DNA of 64,000 nucleotides from contig JASBVL010000008.1 in assembly GCA_029961075.1 (NCBI GenBank), positions 44,026 to 108,025 on the forward strand. Direction: 5' to 3'. Shown here one piece after another: positions 8,184-16,106 of the stretch (positions are counted from its first letter, which is position 1; every line of letters begins with the position of its first letter). This stretch comes from Sphaerobacter sp. GTDB lineage: Bacteria > Chloroflexota > Chloroflexia > Thermomicrobiales > Thermomicrobiaceae. The position numbers and the translations under genes were made by a program. The notes beneath the pieces are model-generated. The model saw only the letters and a program-made list of their open reading frames with translations, made no database searches and was not told the origin of the DNA.

Positions 8184-9095
8184 ATGGAACGCCTTTGGAC
8201 CCCATGGCGGATGCGGTACGTGGGCGGCGAGACCCGCGAGCCGGGGTGCATCTTCTGCACCCGCCCGGCTGCGGGGGACGACGTCGCGGAACTGATCCTC
8301 CACCGTAGTACGTCCGCCTTTGTGATCATGAACCTGTACCCCTACAACACGGGTCACGTGATGGTGGTCCCGTACCAACATGCGGCCACCCTGGAGGATC
8401 TGGACCCGGAGACGGTCAGCGACCTGTTTGGCCTGCTCCCGTGGGTCACTCGGGCGCAGCAGCGCGCGCTCCGGTGCGAGGGGTTCAACATCGGGCTCAA
8501 CATCGGGAGCGTGGCTGGTGCCGGGGTTGCCGAGCATCTACACGTGCACGTCGTGCCCCGGTGGGAAGGCGACGCCAATTTCATGCCAATCCTGGCGAAC
8601 ACGATGGTCCTGCCCGAGTTGATCCCCGTCACCTACGCCAAGCTTCGGGCTGAGCTGGCCGTCTCCGGGCTCGGCCGGGGCGCGGGGGATGACGCCGTGC
8701 CGCAGGCTGGCGCGGTGGTCCTGCTGCCCGCGGAGGGCCAGGTCGCCCTGCGCCGGGCGGCGGACGGAACGATCGTCCTGCCGAAGGGGCACATTGAGCC
8801 GGGCGAGGCCGTCTGGAAGGCGGCGGTGCGCGAGGTGCGCGAGGAGATGGGGCTCGAGGCGCAGGTCGCGGGCTGGGCGGGCACTGCCCGGTTCTCGGCC
8901 GGTGGTCGGGAGCGGCTCGTGGCCTACCTGATCGTGACGGCGGAGCCGGGGCCCGAGTTCGCCCGTCACCGCGACGTCGATACCCTCCTCTTCGATCCGG
9001 ACGAGGCCCTGTCGGCGCTGACGCACGACAGCGGGCGGGTGGTCTTGCGAGCGGCGCTGGCGCGGTGTGGCCCGCTGCTGGGAGCGGACCGGTGA
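8184..9095 (+). CDS. HIT-domain / NUDIX-hydrolase fusion protein
   Basis: Residues 1-150 are a HIT domain of the diadenosine tetraphosphate phosphorylase-like branch, starting MERLWTPWRMRYV and holding the CIFC pair and the catalytic triad HLHVHVV. Residues 175-303 are a NUDIX domain with a full Nudix box (GHIEPGE through REVREEMGL, fitting G-x5-E-x7-REUxEExGU). Both domains act on nucleoside diphosphate-linked substrates, so the fusion could clear dinucleoside polyphosphates in two steps. I chose the ATG at 8184 because the family begins at MERLWTPWR; a GTG at 8166 is possible. Its stop overlaps the next gene's start (GTGA). Confidence 0.92.
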   Translation: MERLWTPWRMRYVGGETREPGCIFCTRPAAGDDVAELILHRSTSAFVIMNLYPYNTGHVMVVPYQHAATLEDLDPETVSDLFGLLPWVTRAQQRALRCEGFNIGLNIGSVAGAGVAEHLHVHVVPRWEGDANFMPILANTMVLPELIPVTYAKLRAELAVSGLGRGAGDDAVPQAGAVVLLPAEGQVALRRAADGTIVLPKGHIEPGEAVWKAAVREVREEMGLEAQVAGWAGTARFSAGGRERLVAYLIVTAEPGPEFARHRDVDTLLFDPDEALSALTHDSGRVVLRAALARCGPLLGADR

Positions 9096-10159
9096 GCCAT
9101 GCCTGCCGTGGCGGCCGGGCTGGCGCTATCCTGGCCGTGGCGCTCGTCGGGGCGCTCCTCACGCCGCTCACGGCATGGCTGACTGGCCCGGCGGCAGCGC
9201 AGCCGGCCCCAGCCGAGCAGGTCTACCTGGCCCTCGGCGACTCGATCGCGGCGGGGCTGGTGACGACGTTGCCGCGGCTGCGCGGCTACCCGTGGCTGGT
9301 GCGGGACCTGATCGCGCAGAGCGCGGTGGGCCGGGAGGCGCCCGCGGTGACGCTGATCAACCGCGCCGTGCCCGGTGAGACCGCGCGCTCCTTTCTGGCT
9401 GGCGGTCAGGTGCAGCAGGCGCGGGCCGACATCGCGGCGGCCCGGGCGCGGGGCGCGCAGGTGCGCGCCGTCACCATCTCGCTCGGCGGCAACGAGCTGC
9501 TGAACCTCGCGGGCAGCGGTGAGGCCGAGCGCCAGGCAGGGCTGACGCAGTTCCGCAGCGTCTACCCGGCCGTGCTGGGGGCGGTCAAAGCGGCGCTCGG
9601 CGACACCCCGGCCGAGATCGTCGTGACCACCAGCTACGACCTGAGCGCGGGGGATCCCAGCGTGGCCGGGAGCGATGCCTGGTGGGTGCACCAGTTCAAC
9701 GAGGTGATCCGGCAGGCGGCCGCGGCCGCAGGCGTCCGTGTCGCCGATCTGGAGCCTGCCTTCCGTGGCCACATCCGCGACTGGACGTGGTACCCGACCG
9801 ACGTGCATCCGAACAATGCCGGGCACGCCGCGATCGCCCAGCTTGTCTGGCAAGCGTTGGGTTACGATCAGACCCCACCCAGCGTCACGGTCGAGCGCCC
9901 GGCTCCGCGTGCGCTGGATCGCCGGCTCGCGACGGTGCGCGTCCGGGCGACCGACGACGTCGGCGTGACCCGCGTGGAGCTGCTGGCGGGCGGGGAGTAC
10001 GTCGGCGAACTGCTCTACGTCCCATCCCAGGATGCCTACCTGGGCATCTGGGACGGTCGTGACTGGGCCGAGCCAACCGCGCGCCTGACGGTGCGTGCCA
10101 GCGATCTCGCCGGGCACCAGACCGAGGCGCAGTTCGAGGTGGCGCTGCCCGGGAGCTAG
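9092..10159 (+). CDS. Secreted SGNH/GDSL-family hydrolase with C-terminal Ig-like domain
   Basis: After a signal peptide (hydrophobic stretch AILAVALVGALLTPLTAW, probable cleavage after AAAQA-like residues) comes an SGNH hydrolase fold. Catalytic blocks are visible: GDSI (nucleophile Ser), a Gly in NRAVPGETARSF, SLGGNEL (Asn), and DVHPNNAGH (Asp-x-x-His). The last 85 residues (VRATDDVGVTRVELLAGG ... RASDLAGHQTEAQFEV) form an Ig-like beta domain of the type attached to extracellular enzymes. It is probably an esterase or lipase outside the cell. The GTG start overlaps the stop of the HIT-NUDIX gene and follows GGGAGCGG. Confidence 0.87.
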   Translation: MSHACRGGRAGAILAVALVGALLTPLTAWLTGPAAAQPAPAEQVYLALGDSIAAGLVTTLPRLRGYPWLVRDLIAQSAVGREAPAVTLINRAVPGETARSFLAGGQVQQARADIAAARARGAQVRAVTISLGGNELLNLAGSGEAERQAGLTQFRSVYPAVLGAVKAALGDTPAEIVVTTSYDLSAGDPSVAGSDAWWVHQFNEVIRQAAAAAGVRVADLEPAFRGHIRDWTWYPTDVHPNNAGHAAIAQLVWQALGYDQTPPSVTVERPAPRALDRRLATVRVRATDDVGVTRVELLAGGEYVGELLYVPSQDAYLGIWDGRDWAEPTARLTVRASDLAGHQTEAQFEVALPGS

Positions 10160-10182
10160 CAGCAGCGGGGAAGGCTGGGGCG

Positions 10183-11313
10183 ATGACCGCGGTGCGGGAG
10201 TCACGACCCGGAGACGACACGGAGCTGGACCTGCAAGGGCGGCTCGGCGCGTTCTCGCTCTCCGACCTCGTCCAGATGCTCAGCTTCACCCGGAAGACGG
10301 GCGTCCTGACGCTCATCCAGGGCTGGAACACCCGGACGATCACGTTCGAGGACGGGCGCGTCAGCTACGTCGCCGCCGGCAGCCGGCTCCCGACCATGAC
10401 CGAGCTGCTGGCGCGGCAGGGCAAGCTGACCCGCGCGCATCTGGAGGAGCTCCGCCGGCAGGGGCTGCGGAGCGACGAGGCCGTCATCCAGCACCTCCGT
10501 CGCACCCACGCGATCACCGACCAGGACCTGCGCACCTGCGAGGAGCAGTTGCTGGAGATCTCGATCTACACGCTGTTCCTTTGGCGCAACTGCCGCTTCA
10601 CCTTCAAGGCCGGTGAGGTTGTCCGCGAGGGCGGGGTGCCGGTCTCCATCGACGCCATGCGGCTCATCATCGAGGGGACGCGGCGGGTTGACGAGTGGAT
10701 CGAGATCTCCCCGGTCGTGCCCTCGGTCTACATGATCTTCCGCCACCGGGCGCGCCAGCCGGAGGCCCCGCCGCCCGAGGAGCTGCTCCCCGTCTTCCGG
10801 CTGGTCGACGGGCAGCGCGACGTCGTCACCATTGCCCAGGCGGCGGGGTTGACGCAGTTCGACACCGCCCGCGCCCTCTACCGCCTGGCGACCCAGGGCT
10901 ACATCGAAGCCATCCCGCCGAACAGGGCGAAGGTGATCGAGCTCTTCAACCTGGCGGTCGAATCGATCTACCTCAAGCTGGTGCTCTTCGACCACGCGCG
11001 GGTGGCCCTCGAGTTCGAGAACCAGCTCAACCGCTTCGCCGTCGAGAACCGGCTCAAGGTGCGGATGGCGGCGGGGAAGGTCATCATGAGCGACCAGACC
11101 ACCCGCATCGGCCCAACCGAGCTGGTGGACCTCTACAAGCTGTTCATCGCCATTCAGAACAACAAGTTCGCCAAGATGTTCGATCCCGTCGTCGCCCAGG
11201 GGCTGATGGAGGGCCTGTATCTCCACACCGACGCCGAGTTCCAGCAGATGATGCGCATGTACGAGTTCATCGAGATCGAGGGCCTCCTGCTGCGGGAGAT
11301 GATGGCCGGCTAG
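10183..11313 (+). CDS. DUF4388 (PATAN) domain protein, long form
   Basis: The 376-residue product starts with a DUF4388 domain (ELDLQGRLGAFSLSDLVQML, then TLIQGWNTRTITFEDGRV). The following MTELLARQGKLTRAHLEE segment resembles a weakened MshEN-type motif without the leading R-x-G. A winged-helix-like part (VVTIAQAAGLTQFDTARAL) and a helical C-terminus of about 100 residues follow, the latter reminiscent of roadblock- or FrzS-type signalling partners. No membrane segment. It is a paralogue of the gene at 803. GGGGAAGG ribosome site. Role inferred: cytoplasmic adaptor in surface or motility signalling. Confidence 0.82.
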   Translation: MTAVRESRPGDDTELDLQGRLGAFSLSDLVQMLSFTRKTGVLTLIQGWNTRTITFEDGRVSYVAAGSRLPTMTELLARQGKLTRAHLEELRRQGLRSDEAVIQHLRRTHAITDQDLRTCEEQLLEISIYTLFLWRNCRFTFKAGEVVREGGVPVSIDAMRLIIEGTRRVDEWIEISPVVPSVYMIFRHRARQPEAPPPEELLPVFRLVDGQRDVVTIAQAAGLTQFDTARALYRLATQGYIEAIPPNRAKVIELFNLAVESIYLKLVLFDHARVALEFENQLNRFAVENRLKVRMAAGKVIMSDQTTRIGPTELVDLYKLFIAIQNNKFAKMFDPVVAQGLMEGLYLHTDAEFQQMMRMYEFIEIEGLLLREMMAG

Positions 11314-11805
11314 CCGCGGGCACGGCCGTCGCGGGCCGCCGCGGCAGGCGCGGCCGTGACCTGGACGCGGGCGAACGTCCTCGATGCCTTCTTCCTCCGA
11401 GTCGGCCCGAGGACACGGATTGTTCCTGATCGAGGCGTCGGTCTCACGCGCCGTCGAGCACAACTCCCCTGCCCCAGCGGTCGCTGAACTCGCAGGAGTC
11501 TGGCGCAGCGCGACCACGCGACTCCGGCAACCATTCCCATCTGATGAGGTGCAACGGGCGGTGGCCATGCCGCTGGGCGATCGGCTCCGTCTCGCTCTCG
11601 TCTCGCCACCCTACACAACATACGGAACAGCGGCGCGTCCGCGGGTGCCGGTGGTCGTCCTGCGACACGAGGAATGGTGGGTCGAAGTCAGGGTGGGCAA
11701 ACCCAATGCACCCTCCCTGTCGGGCACCCAGCGCCGTCAGTCGTCACCGCGCCTCTATGCCCACCACAGGTATCGGATCTCCTGCGCCGTGCCTCGCAGC
11801 AAGAC
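11314..11805. other. Intergenic, no gene recognised
   Basis: Convergent gap between the DUF4388 gene and the PIG-V-like gene. Open frames on both strands give compositionally random peptides. G+C is visibly lower than in the flanking DUF4388 gene from about 11,450 onward. I see no repeat, RNA gene or conserved peptide here. Confidence 0.5.
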
Positions 11806-13050
11806 TCACGTCGGATACCAGTTCGTGTGCAGTGCCGAGAAGAGCCCAAACAGGGGCAGACACACCCCAAGGATCGCGTGATGCACGAACGGCCGGTGCC
11901 CCCATTTGCCGAGTGACAGGTAGACGGGGAACAGCACCATGACATAGCGCCCCATGGAATGCATCGTCCACGCACCGGGCAGCGGCATCGAGAGCACCAT
12001 CGTGAACAGCAGCGCGCCATACACCAGGTACGACGCCGGCCAGGAGCGCCAGGAGGCGAGCAGAATCAGGCCAAACGCGAGGACCACGACGAGATGCACG
12101 ACGCCGACTGCCCAGATCGCGGGCGTGTTGCTCCAATCGGGGTGCAGCGCGAATCGGATTCCACGATAGAGGGTCTGAATCGGCAGCAGTCGGTCATGGT
12201 GCCATTCGGTCTCATGGACGTGCACAAACGCCAGCGGATCCCCGTAACGCTGCCACAGATACGCCATGTACCCGAGCAAGCCGATCGGGCTGAGCGCTAC
12301 CCCGACCGCTGCGCGGAACAGTTCCCGCCGTGAGGGCTGCCGTCTTCGGTACGCGGCGATGAGCTCGACCATGAGCGCCGGTGCGACGAGGACGCCGAGT
12401 GGTCGGGTCGCGCTCGCCACCGCTGCCCAGAGTCCCGCGCTGATCCATCGACCTCGCCGTGCCGCGAGGAAGGCGCCGACACTCACCGCGAGAAAGGTCG
12501 CCTCCGTGTGCGGCGTGTTGGAGATGAACGCCAGCGGGAACACCGCGGCGTAGCGGGTCGCTCGTGCGGCGACCTTGGGATCCTGGGTCTCATGCTCGGC
12601 GAGCCGATAGAGCAACCAGAGCGCGAGCAACGTCGCCGCGTGCGCCACCAGCACCCCGGCGATCAGGGCAGCCGGGGACGCATCGGCGATCGGCAGTGGC
12701 GACGGCGGCTGTAGTCCGCCCAAGCCGGTCGCACCCAACCAGAGCAGGACGGGCAGCACCGGGAAGAACGCCGTGAGTCCCAGCCACGGGTAGCCCTCAA
12801 CCGCGATGTGGTAGTAGTACACCGCGTCCCAGCGCCAGTGGAGCGCCAGTGCCGCCGGTCCGCCGACCTCTACCCGCGCCGGTTCAAGCGCCGGCGGTAG
12901 GATGGCAAGACCGAGCGCCGCAGACGCGTAGAAGGCGATGCGGCTGATGCCGAACGCGGTCGCGACAGCGGCGAGCGTCGCTGCCCGAGGAGAGCGGAGG
13001 GCGCATGCGTTGCGATCGGCTCCAGCCGGCGCACCTGTTGTGTCCGTCAC
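11806..13050 (-). CDS. PIG-V-like mannosyltransferase, multi-pass membrane protein
   Basis: The 414-residue protein has about nine to ten hydrophobic helices and the signature HWRWDAVYYYHIAVEGYPW, matching the W-D-x-x-x-Y-x-x-I-A-x-x-G-Y motif of PIG-V/GT-C mannosyltransferases. FISNTPHTEATFLAVSVG and SATRPLGVLVAPAL are further family-like segments. Such enzymes transfer mannose from a polyprenyl-phosphate donor on the outer side of the membrane. The frame is open far upstream, but that part is a shadow of the DUF4236 gene. The GTG at 13050, directly after the membrane-proximal N-terminus, is the most plausible start. G+C is slightly lower than the surroundings. Confidence 0.8.
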   Translation of the reverse strand: MTDTTGAPAGADRNACALRSPRAATLAAVATAFGISRIAFYASAALGLAILPPALEPARVEVGGPAALALHWRWDAVYYYHIAVEGYPWLGLTAFFPVLPVLLWLGATGLGGLQPPSPLPIADASPAALIAGVLVAHAATLLALWLLYRLAEHETQDPKVAARATRYAAVFPLAFISNTPHTEATFLAVSVGAFLAARRGRWISAGLWAAVASATRPLGVLVAPALMVELIAAYRRRQPSRRELFRAAVGVALSPIGLLGYMAYLWQRYGDPLAFVHVHETEWHHDRLLPIQTLYRGIRFALHPDWSNTPAIWAVGVVHLVVVLAFGLILLASWRSWPASYLVYGALLFTMVLSMPLPGAWTMHSMGRYVMVLFPVYLSLGKWGHRPFVHHAILGVCLPLFGLFSALHTNWYPT

Positions 13051-13163
13051 GATGTGGCCACCATGCCAACCCCGTTGCAGTCCACGACGCCGCTCGCACC
13101 AGCAGCGAGCCCGCCACGTCGCGGCGGCGAAGTGCGCTGGAAACCGCGTGCCACGTCCACCAC

Positions 13164-14087
13164 CTATCCGCTCCGCCAGCGTGGGCGGTTGTCTTCTGGC
13201 GTCGTCGAGCAGACCATCGGCTTCCCGGTCTTGGTCACGCCGGTCGCCCCCACAGGTGAGCAGAAGGCGCCCGGATGAACGACTTGCTCCCCGCTCGACG
13301 GCGGGTCGGTCGGCTGGGAGATCGGGGCTGGTGTCGGCGTCGCTGTCGGCACCGGTTGTGGTGTTGGGGTCGGTGTAGCAGTCGGTGCCGGTTGCGGTGT
13401 CGGCGTGGGCGGCACCGGCGCCGGCGTCGGCGTCGGGGTGGCCGTCGGCGTGGCTGCGACGGTGGGGGTTACCCCGGCAGACGTGGTGCTCGCGCCGACG
13501 GCTGGCGGTGGGGTCGCGGGGGGTGGCGGTGTCCTGTCTTCGCCATAGACGGCGACGCCGGCGAAGGTCGACACCGGGATGAGGATGAGTGCCACCACCA
13601 CCGCGAAACGCAGCGGCGTGGCGCGCATCCACAGCGGCAGGCGCGCCGCCCAGCGGCTGTCCACGAGGCGCTGGACCATGGCCGGCTTCTTCCAGGCAAG
13701 CCCCAAGAGTGCGAGGGCACCTGCGATGACCAATGGGAAGAGATATCCGAGCATAGCCAGCCCCAGGCCGATCGCGAGCACGCCGATGAAGATGGTCAGA
13801 CACCCCCGACCCACGCCAGACGAACGCGGCGGGGACTGATGCCCACCATCACCGCCAGCCGATCGACGCGCCAGCGCTGGCTTGGAATGCTTCGGCCGGG
13901 TACCGGCGCTGATGGTCCGGCTGTAGGAGAGTCCGGTGCCCGGGACGCTGGTCGTCGCGCGAATCCCGCCCCTGCTGAAGTTCAGCTTGGCGCCCCGGGG
14001 CCCGACGCTGGCGCTGACCCCGCGCTTGCTGACGTTGATCCGGACTCCGGGGGCGATGTTGAAGCGCTTCCGGAATCGAAACCCCAT
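13164..14087 (-). CDS. DUF4236 membrane protein with Pro/Thr-rich linker and C-terminal Cys-pair domain
   Basis: Residues 1-60 are a clear DUF4236 domain (MGFRFRKRFNIAPGVRINVS, SVPGTGLSYS). Two hydrophobic segments follow (about 95-130 and 160-180), then a long external linker of repeated TPTP/TPAP units. The last 45 residues (HPGAFCSPVGATGV ... GKPMVCSTTPEDNRPRWRS) form a small module with two cysteines that ends many secreted actinobacterial and Chloroflexota proteins. The layout suggests a cytoplasmic domain anchored to a surface module. Function unknown. Confidence 0.85.
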   Translation of the reverse strand: MGFRFRKRFNIAPGVRINVSKRGVSASVGPRGAKLNFSRGGIRATTSVPGTGLSYSRTISAGTRPKHSKPALARRSAGGDGGHQSPPRSSGVGRGCLTIFIGVLAIGLGLAMLGYLFPLVIAGALALLGLAWKKPAMVQRLVDSRWAARLPLWMRATPLRFAVVVALILIPVSTFAGVAVYGEDRTPPPPATPPPAVGASTTSAGVTPTVAATPTATPTPTPAPVPPTPTPQPAPTATPTPTPQPVPTATPTPAPISQPTDPPSSGEQVVHPGAFCSPVGATGVTKTGKPMVCSTTPEDNRPRWRSG

Positions 14088-15393
14088 TCCGCGGTCCCCC
14101 TCGAATCCTTGTCCTACACCCCTGGCACCGCTGTCGACGCCGCCTGGTCTCTCCGATACTGGCCCCGCAGGGGTCCACGACCATCACAGGCGCGCGTCGC
14201 GGCATCGAGGCGCGATGCGCGCCGACCTAGCCACGGCTTCCGATCCGAGCCATGGCCCCTGTGGCCGGATGGATCCGCCGTTCCCCTGAGCTGGAGCGAC
14301 CGGCACGGCCACGGGAGATCCAGATGAAGCGGTCCCTGCGGACGAGAGGTTCCGGTGAGGGCTTCGGCTGTCCGGTAGATGGCGAGGTAAGCGGGCCGCC
14401 GAGCGCAAAGGCGCTGTCCCCGATGGTGTTGACCGGAACCTCTGTCCGGTGGAGCGCGGGCAGGTCGACCAACCTATCCTCCTCGTGCTTCAGCGCGTGG
14501 TCGGCGTGTTCCGGGGTGTCGCACGCGCAGCCGAGGGTTGGGATCTGGTCGGATGGGATGATGGCGCTGCTCGGTGTTGGTGCCAGCGCCTGCGAGTGGA
14601 TGTACGACCGTACGAGGCTGACCGCACATGCCCGTCGGCCGGGTGCCGAGCGGCCGTCCGTGGAGAAGACCAACCCGTCCGGCATGTTCTCGTTCTCCGC
14701 ATCCGTGCCTTGCCCTCAGCGCCCGACCCCCTGCGGATGACCCGTGGTTGGCCACCTTGCCGGAGATTCGGTGTTGTGGCCCTCGCGATCTCCGGCGATT
14801 GTCGCGCACAACCAGTCTAGGAACAGCTGCGCGATCCGGCAACCTGGACGAGTCGACGCGTGCGAGACTTTGACACCATCGGGCAGTGGGGCGCCCGACG
14901 CGGTGCCGGGGGCATGCTGCGGTGATGCGGCCTCCCGGCGGGGCGCGCCGCTGCTGGCCCTGCTGCGGCGCAACCAGCACGCGCGCCTGCCGGCGGCGCT
15001 GCGCCGCCAGCTCACCCACTGGCGCCCGATCGTCGCGAGGGTCCACCGCCCCGTGACGGGCCAGGTCCACCTGGCCAGGCATCATGCCCGGACCTTCTGG
15101 GGGCGGTGTGCCCGGCTGGTGCCCAAGCTGACGGCACGTGGCCGTGTCGCCCTGTCAATCGGTGCTTGGGCTATCCGGCACCCCTGCAGATCACGGTGCT
15201 GGTTTTCCGGAGCAACGAGCACAAGGCCGATTCGTCGCAACGGAGTCCCTGGGCGTCGGGTCGGTGTGTCAAGCGGGGGAAGGTCGGTCAACTACCGCGA
15301 CCCCGCCCAGCCCACGCCGGGCACCGTCTTCGCGCCCGGGGATCAGCCCAGCGAGGGCCGCCCCGGCCTGCTGTGCTACTGCTACGCTGCGCC
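14088..15393. other. Gene-poor region, about 1.3 kb
   Basis: No open frame here gives a recognisable protein. Translations in all frames are rich in Arg, Pro and Cys without family motifs. Position between the DUF4236 gene and an integrase remnant next to tRNA-Lys fits decayed mobile-element DNA, but apart from the integrase tail I can identify no element genes, direct repeats or insertion-sequence ends. Confidence 0.45.
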
Positions 15394-15489
15394 CACTTCA
15401 GCCTGACGATGGACACTTGCACGCACGTCGCGCCGGAGCTGGCGCGCGCGGCGGCACGGGAGATCGACGGCATCGTGGGCGCCGGATAG
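15394..15489 (+). pseudogene. C-terminal remnant of a tyrosine-type site-specific integrase
   Basis: The last 31 codons before the stop read HFSLTMDTCTHVAPELARAA then AREIDGIVGAG. This is the canonical tail of phage-type tyrosine recombinases (S-[LI]-T-M-D-T-Y-[TS]-H-V followed by a helix). The catalytic Tyr is replaced by Cys (TGC at 15418-15420), and the upstream frame shows none of the R...HxxR boxes. The fragment lies 112 bases from the 3' end of tRNA-Lys, the usual place for an integrated element. It is a dead relic. Confidence 0.7.
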
Positions 15490-15503
15490 GGGCGTATCGC
15501 GCC

Positions 15504-15524
15504 GGGTTGGGGTATGGGTTGGGG
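15504..15524 (+). other. Potential G-quadruplex motif
   Basis: Four G-runs (3, 4, 3 and 4 bases) are separated by loops TT, TAT and TT, the textbook pattern for an intramolecular quadruplex on the plus strand. It lies between the integrase relic and tRNA-Lys. Whether it forms or matters is unknown. Confidence 0.4.
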
Positions 15525-15565
15525 TAGTACGCCATGATCCGGCCCACCCGCCGGCGGGCGGGCGT

Positions 15566-15597
15566 CTCAGATTCCGCTTCCCGATGCGGTTTCTGAG
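15566..15597 (-). terminator. Hairpin downstream of tRNA-Lys
   Basis: Arms CTCAGA and CCGC pair with GCGG and TCTGAG around a 2x2 TT internal loop and an 8-base loop. It begins four bases beyond the tRNA 3' end. No U-tract follows on the minus strand, so it could be a factor-dependent terminator or a processing hairpin. Confidence 0.4.
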
Positions 15598-15600
15598 GGG

Positions 15601-15672
15601 TGAGCCCGCTGGGATTCGAACCCAGGACCCACGGATTAAAAGTCCGCTGCTCTACCGCTGAGCTACGGGCTC
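15601..15672 (-). tRNA. tRNA-Lys (anticodon UUU)
   Basis: The minus strand folds as a full cloverleaf of 72 bases: acceptor arm GAGCCCG/CGGGCTC, D-arm with GCTCAGCGGTAGAGC, anticodon arm GCGGA-CTTTTAA-TCCGT giving anticodon TTT, and T-arm CTGGG-TTCGAAT-CCCAG. The discriminator base is A and CCA is not encoded. Confidence 0.97.
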
Positions 15673-15856
15673 GCGTGCCGCCGGGTGGGAGCACCTTTCA
15701 CCTAGTGTAGCGCATTCGGTGGGGGCGTGCCGTGGATGGGGCGGGCGGGAACGACGCTGGTGCGTGGGGGCGCGGCGCTGTGGGGGCCGCTGGCCGGGAT
15801 CGGATGGCGTATGCTAGGGGCGCGCGGGCTTGCGTGCGCAGCGAGAGGAGCTGGTG

Positions 15857-16102
15857 ATGGTGCTCGACGAGGAGACGGCGCACCGTCTGGTGCTGGAGGC
15901 GATCGAGCAGGTGGGCGGGACCCGGCGGATCCACGGGAACCCGCGGCATCCGTTCGCGCTCGATGCGACGCGCGAGGTGGAGGTCGAGGGGCAGCGGGTG
16001 CTGATCCGCTACGGTGAGATCTCCAGCCCGGCGGTGGCGGAGGTGGCCGGGTACGTGTTCGAGATCCGCGCCGACGAGGTGGTCAAGCTCTTCGGGCCGT
16101 GA
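15857..16102 (+). CDS. Small hypothetical protein, 81 aa
   Basis: The ATG follows GAGAGGAG at the right distance. The product (MVLDEETAHRLVLEAIEQVG ... EISSPAVAEVAGYVFEIRADE) looks like a compact alpha/beta domain with no cysteines, signal or membrane segment. I do not recognise the family. It ends four bases before the DUF92 gene, so both are probably on one transcript. Confidence 0.65.
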   Translation: MVLDEETAHRLVLEAIEQVGGTRRIHGNPRHPFALDATREVEVEGQRVLIRYGEISSPAVAEVAGYVFEIRADEVVKLFGP

Positions 16103-16106
16103 GGGG

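Noticed and set aside
11384..11881. 165-codon plus-strand open frame
   Set aside because: No recognisable motif, no ribosome site, overlaps the end of the PIG-V-like gene on the other strand.
13340..13480. Short tandem repeats in DNA as a possible CRISPR or satellite
   Set aside because: They encode the TPTP/TPAP linker of the DUF4236 protein; no regular repeat-spacer pattern exists here or elsewhere in the window.
14474..15085. 203-codon minus-strand open frame in the gene-poor region
   Set aside because: Compositionally random peptide and no initiation signal; consistent with decayed DNA.
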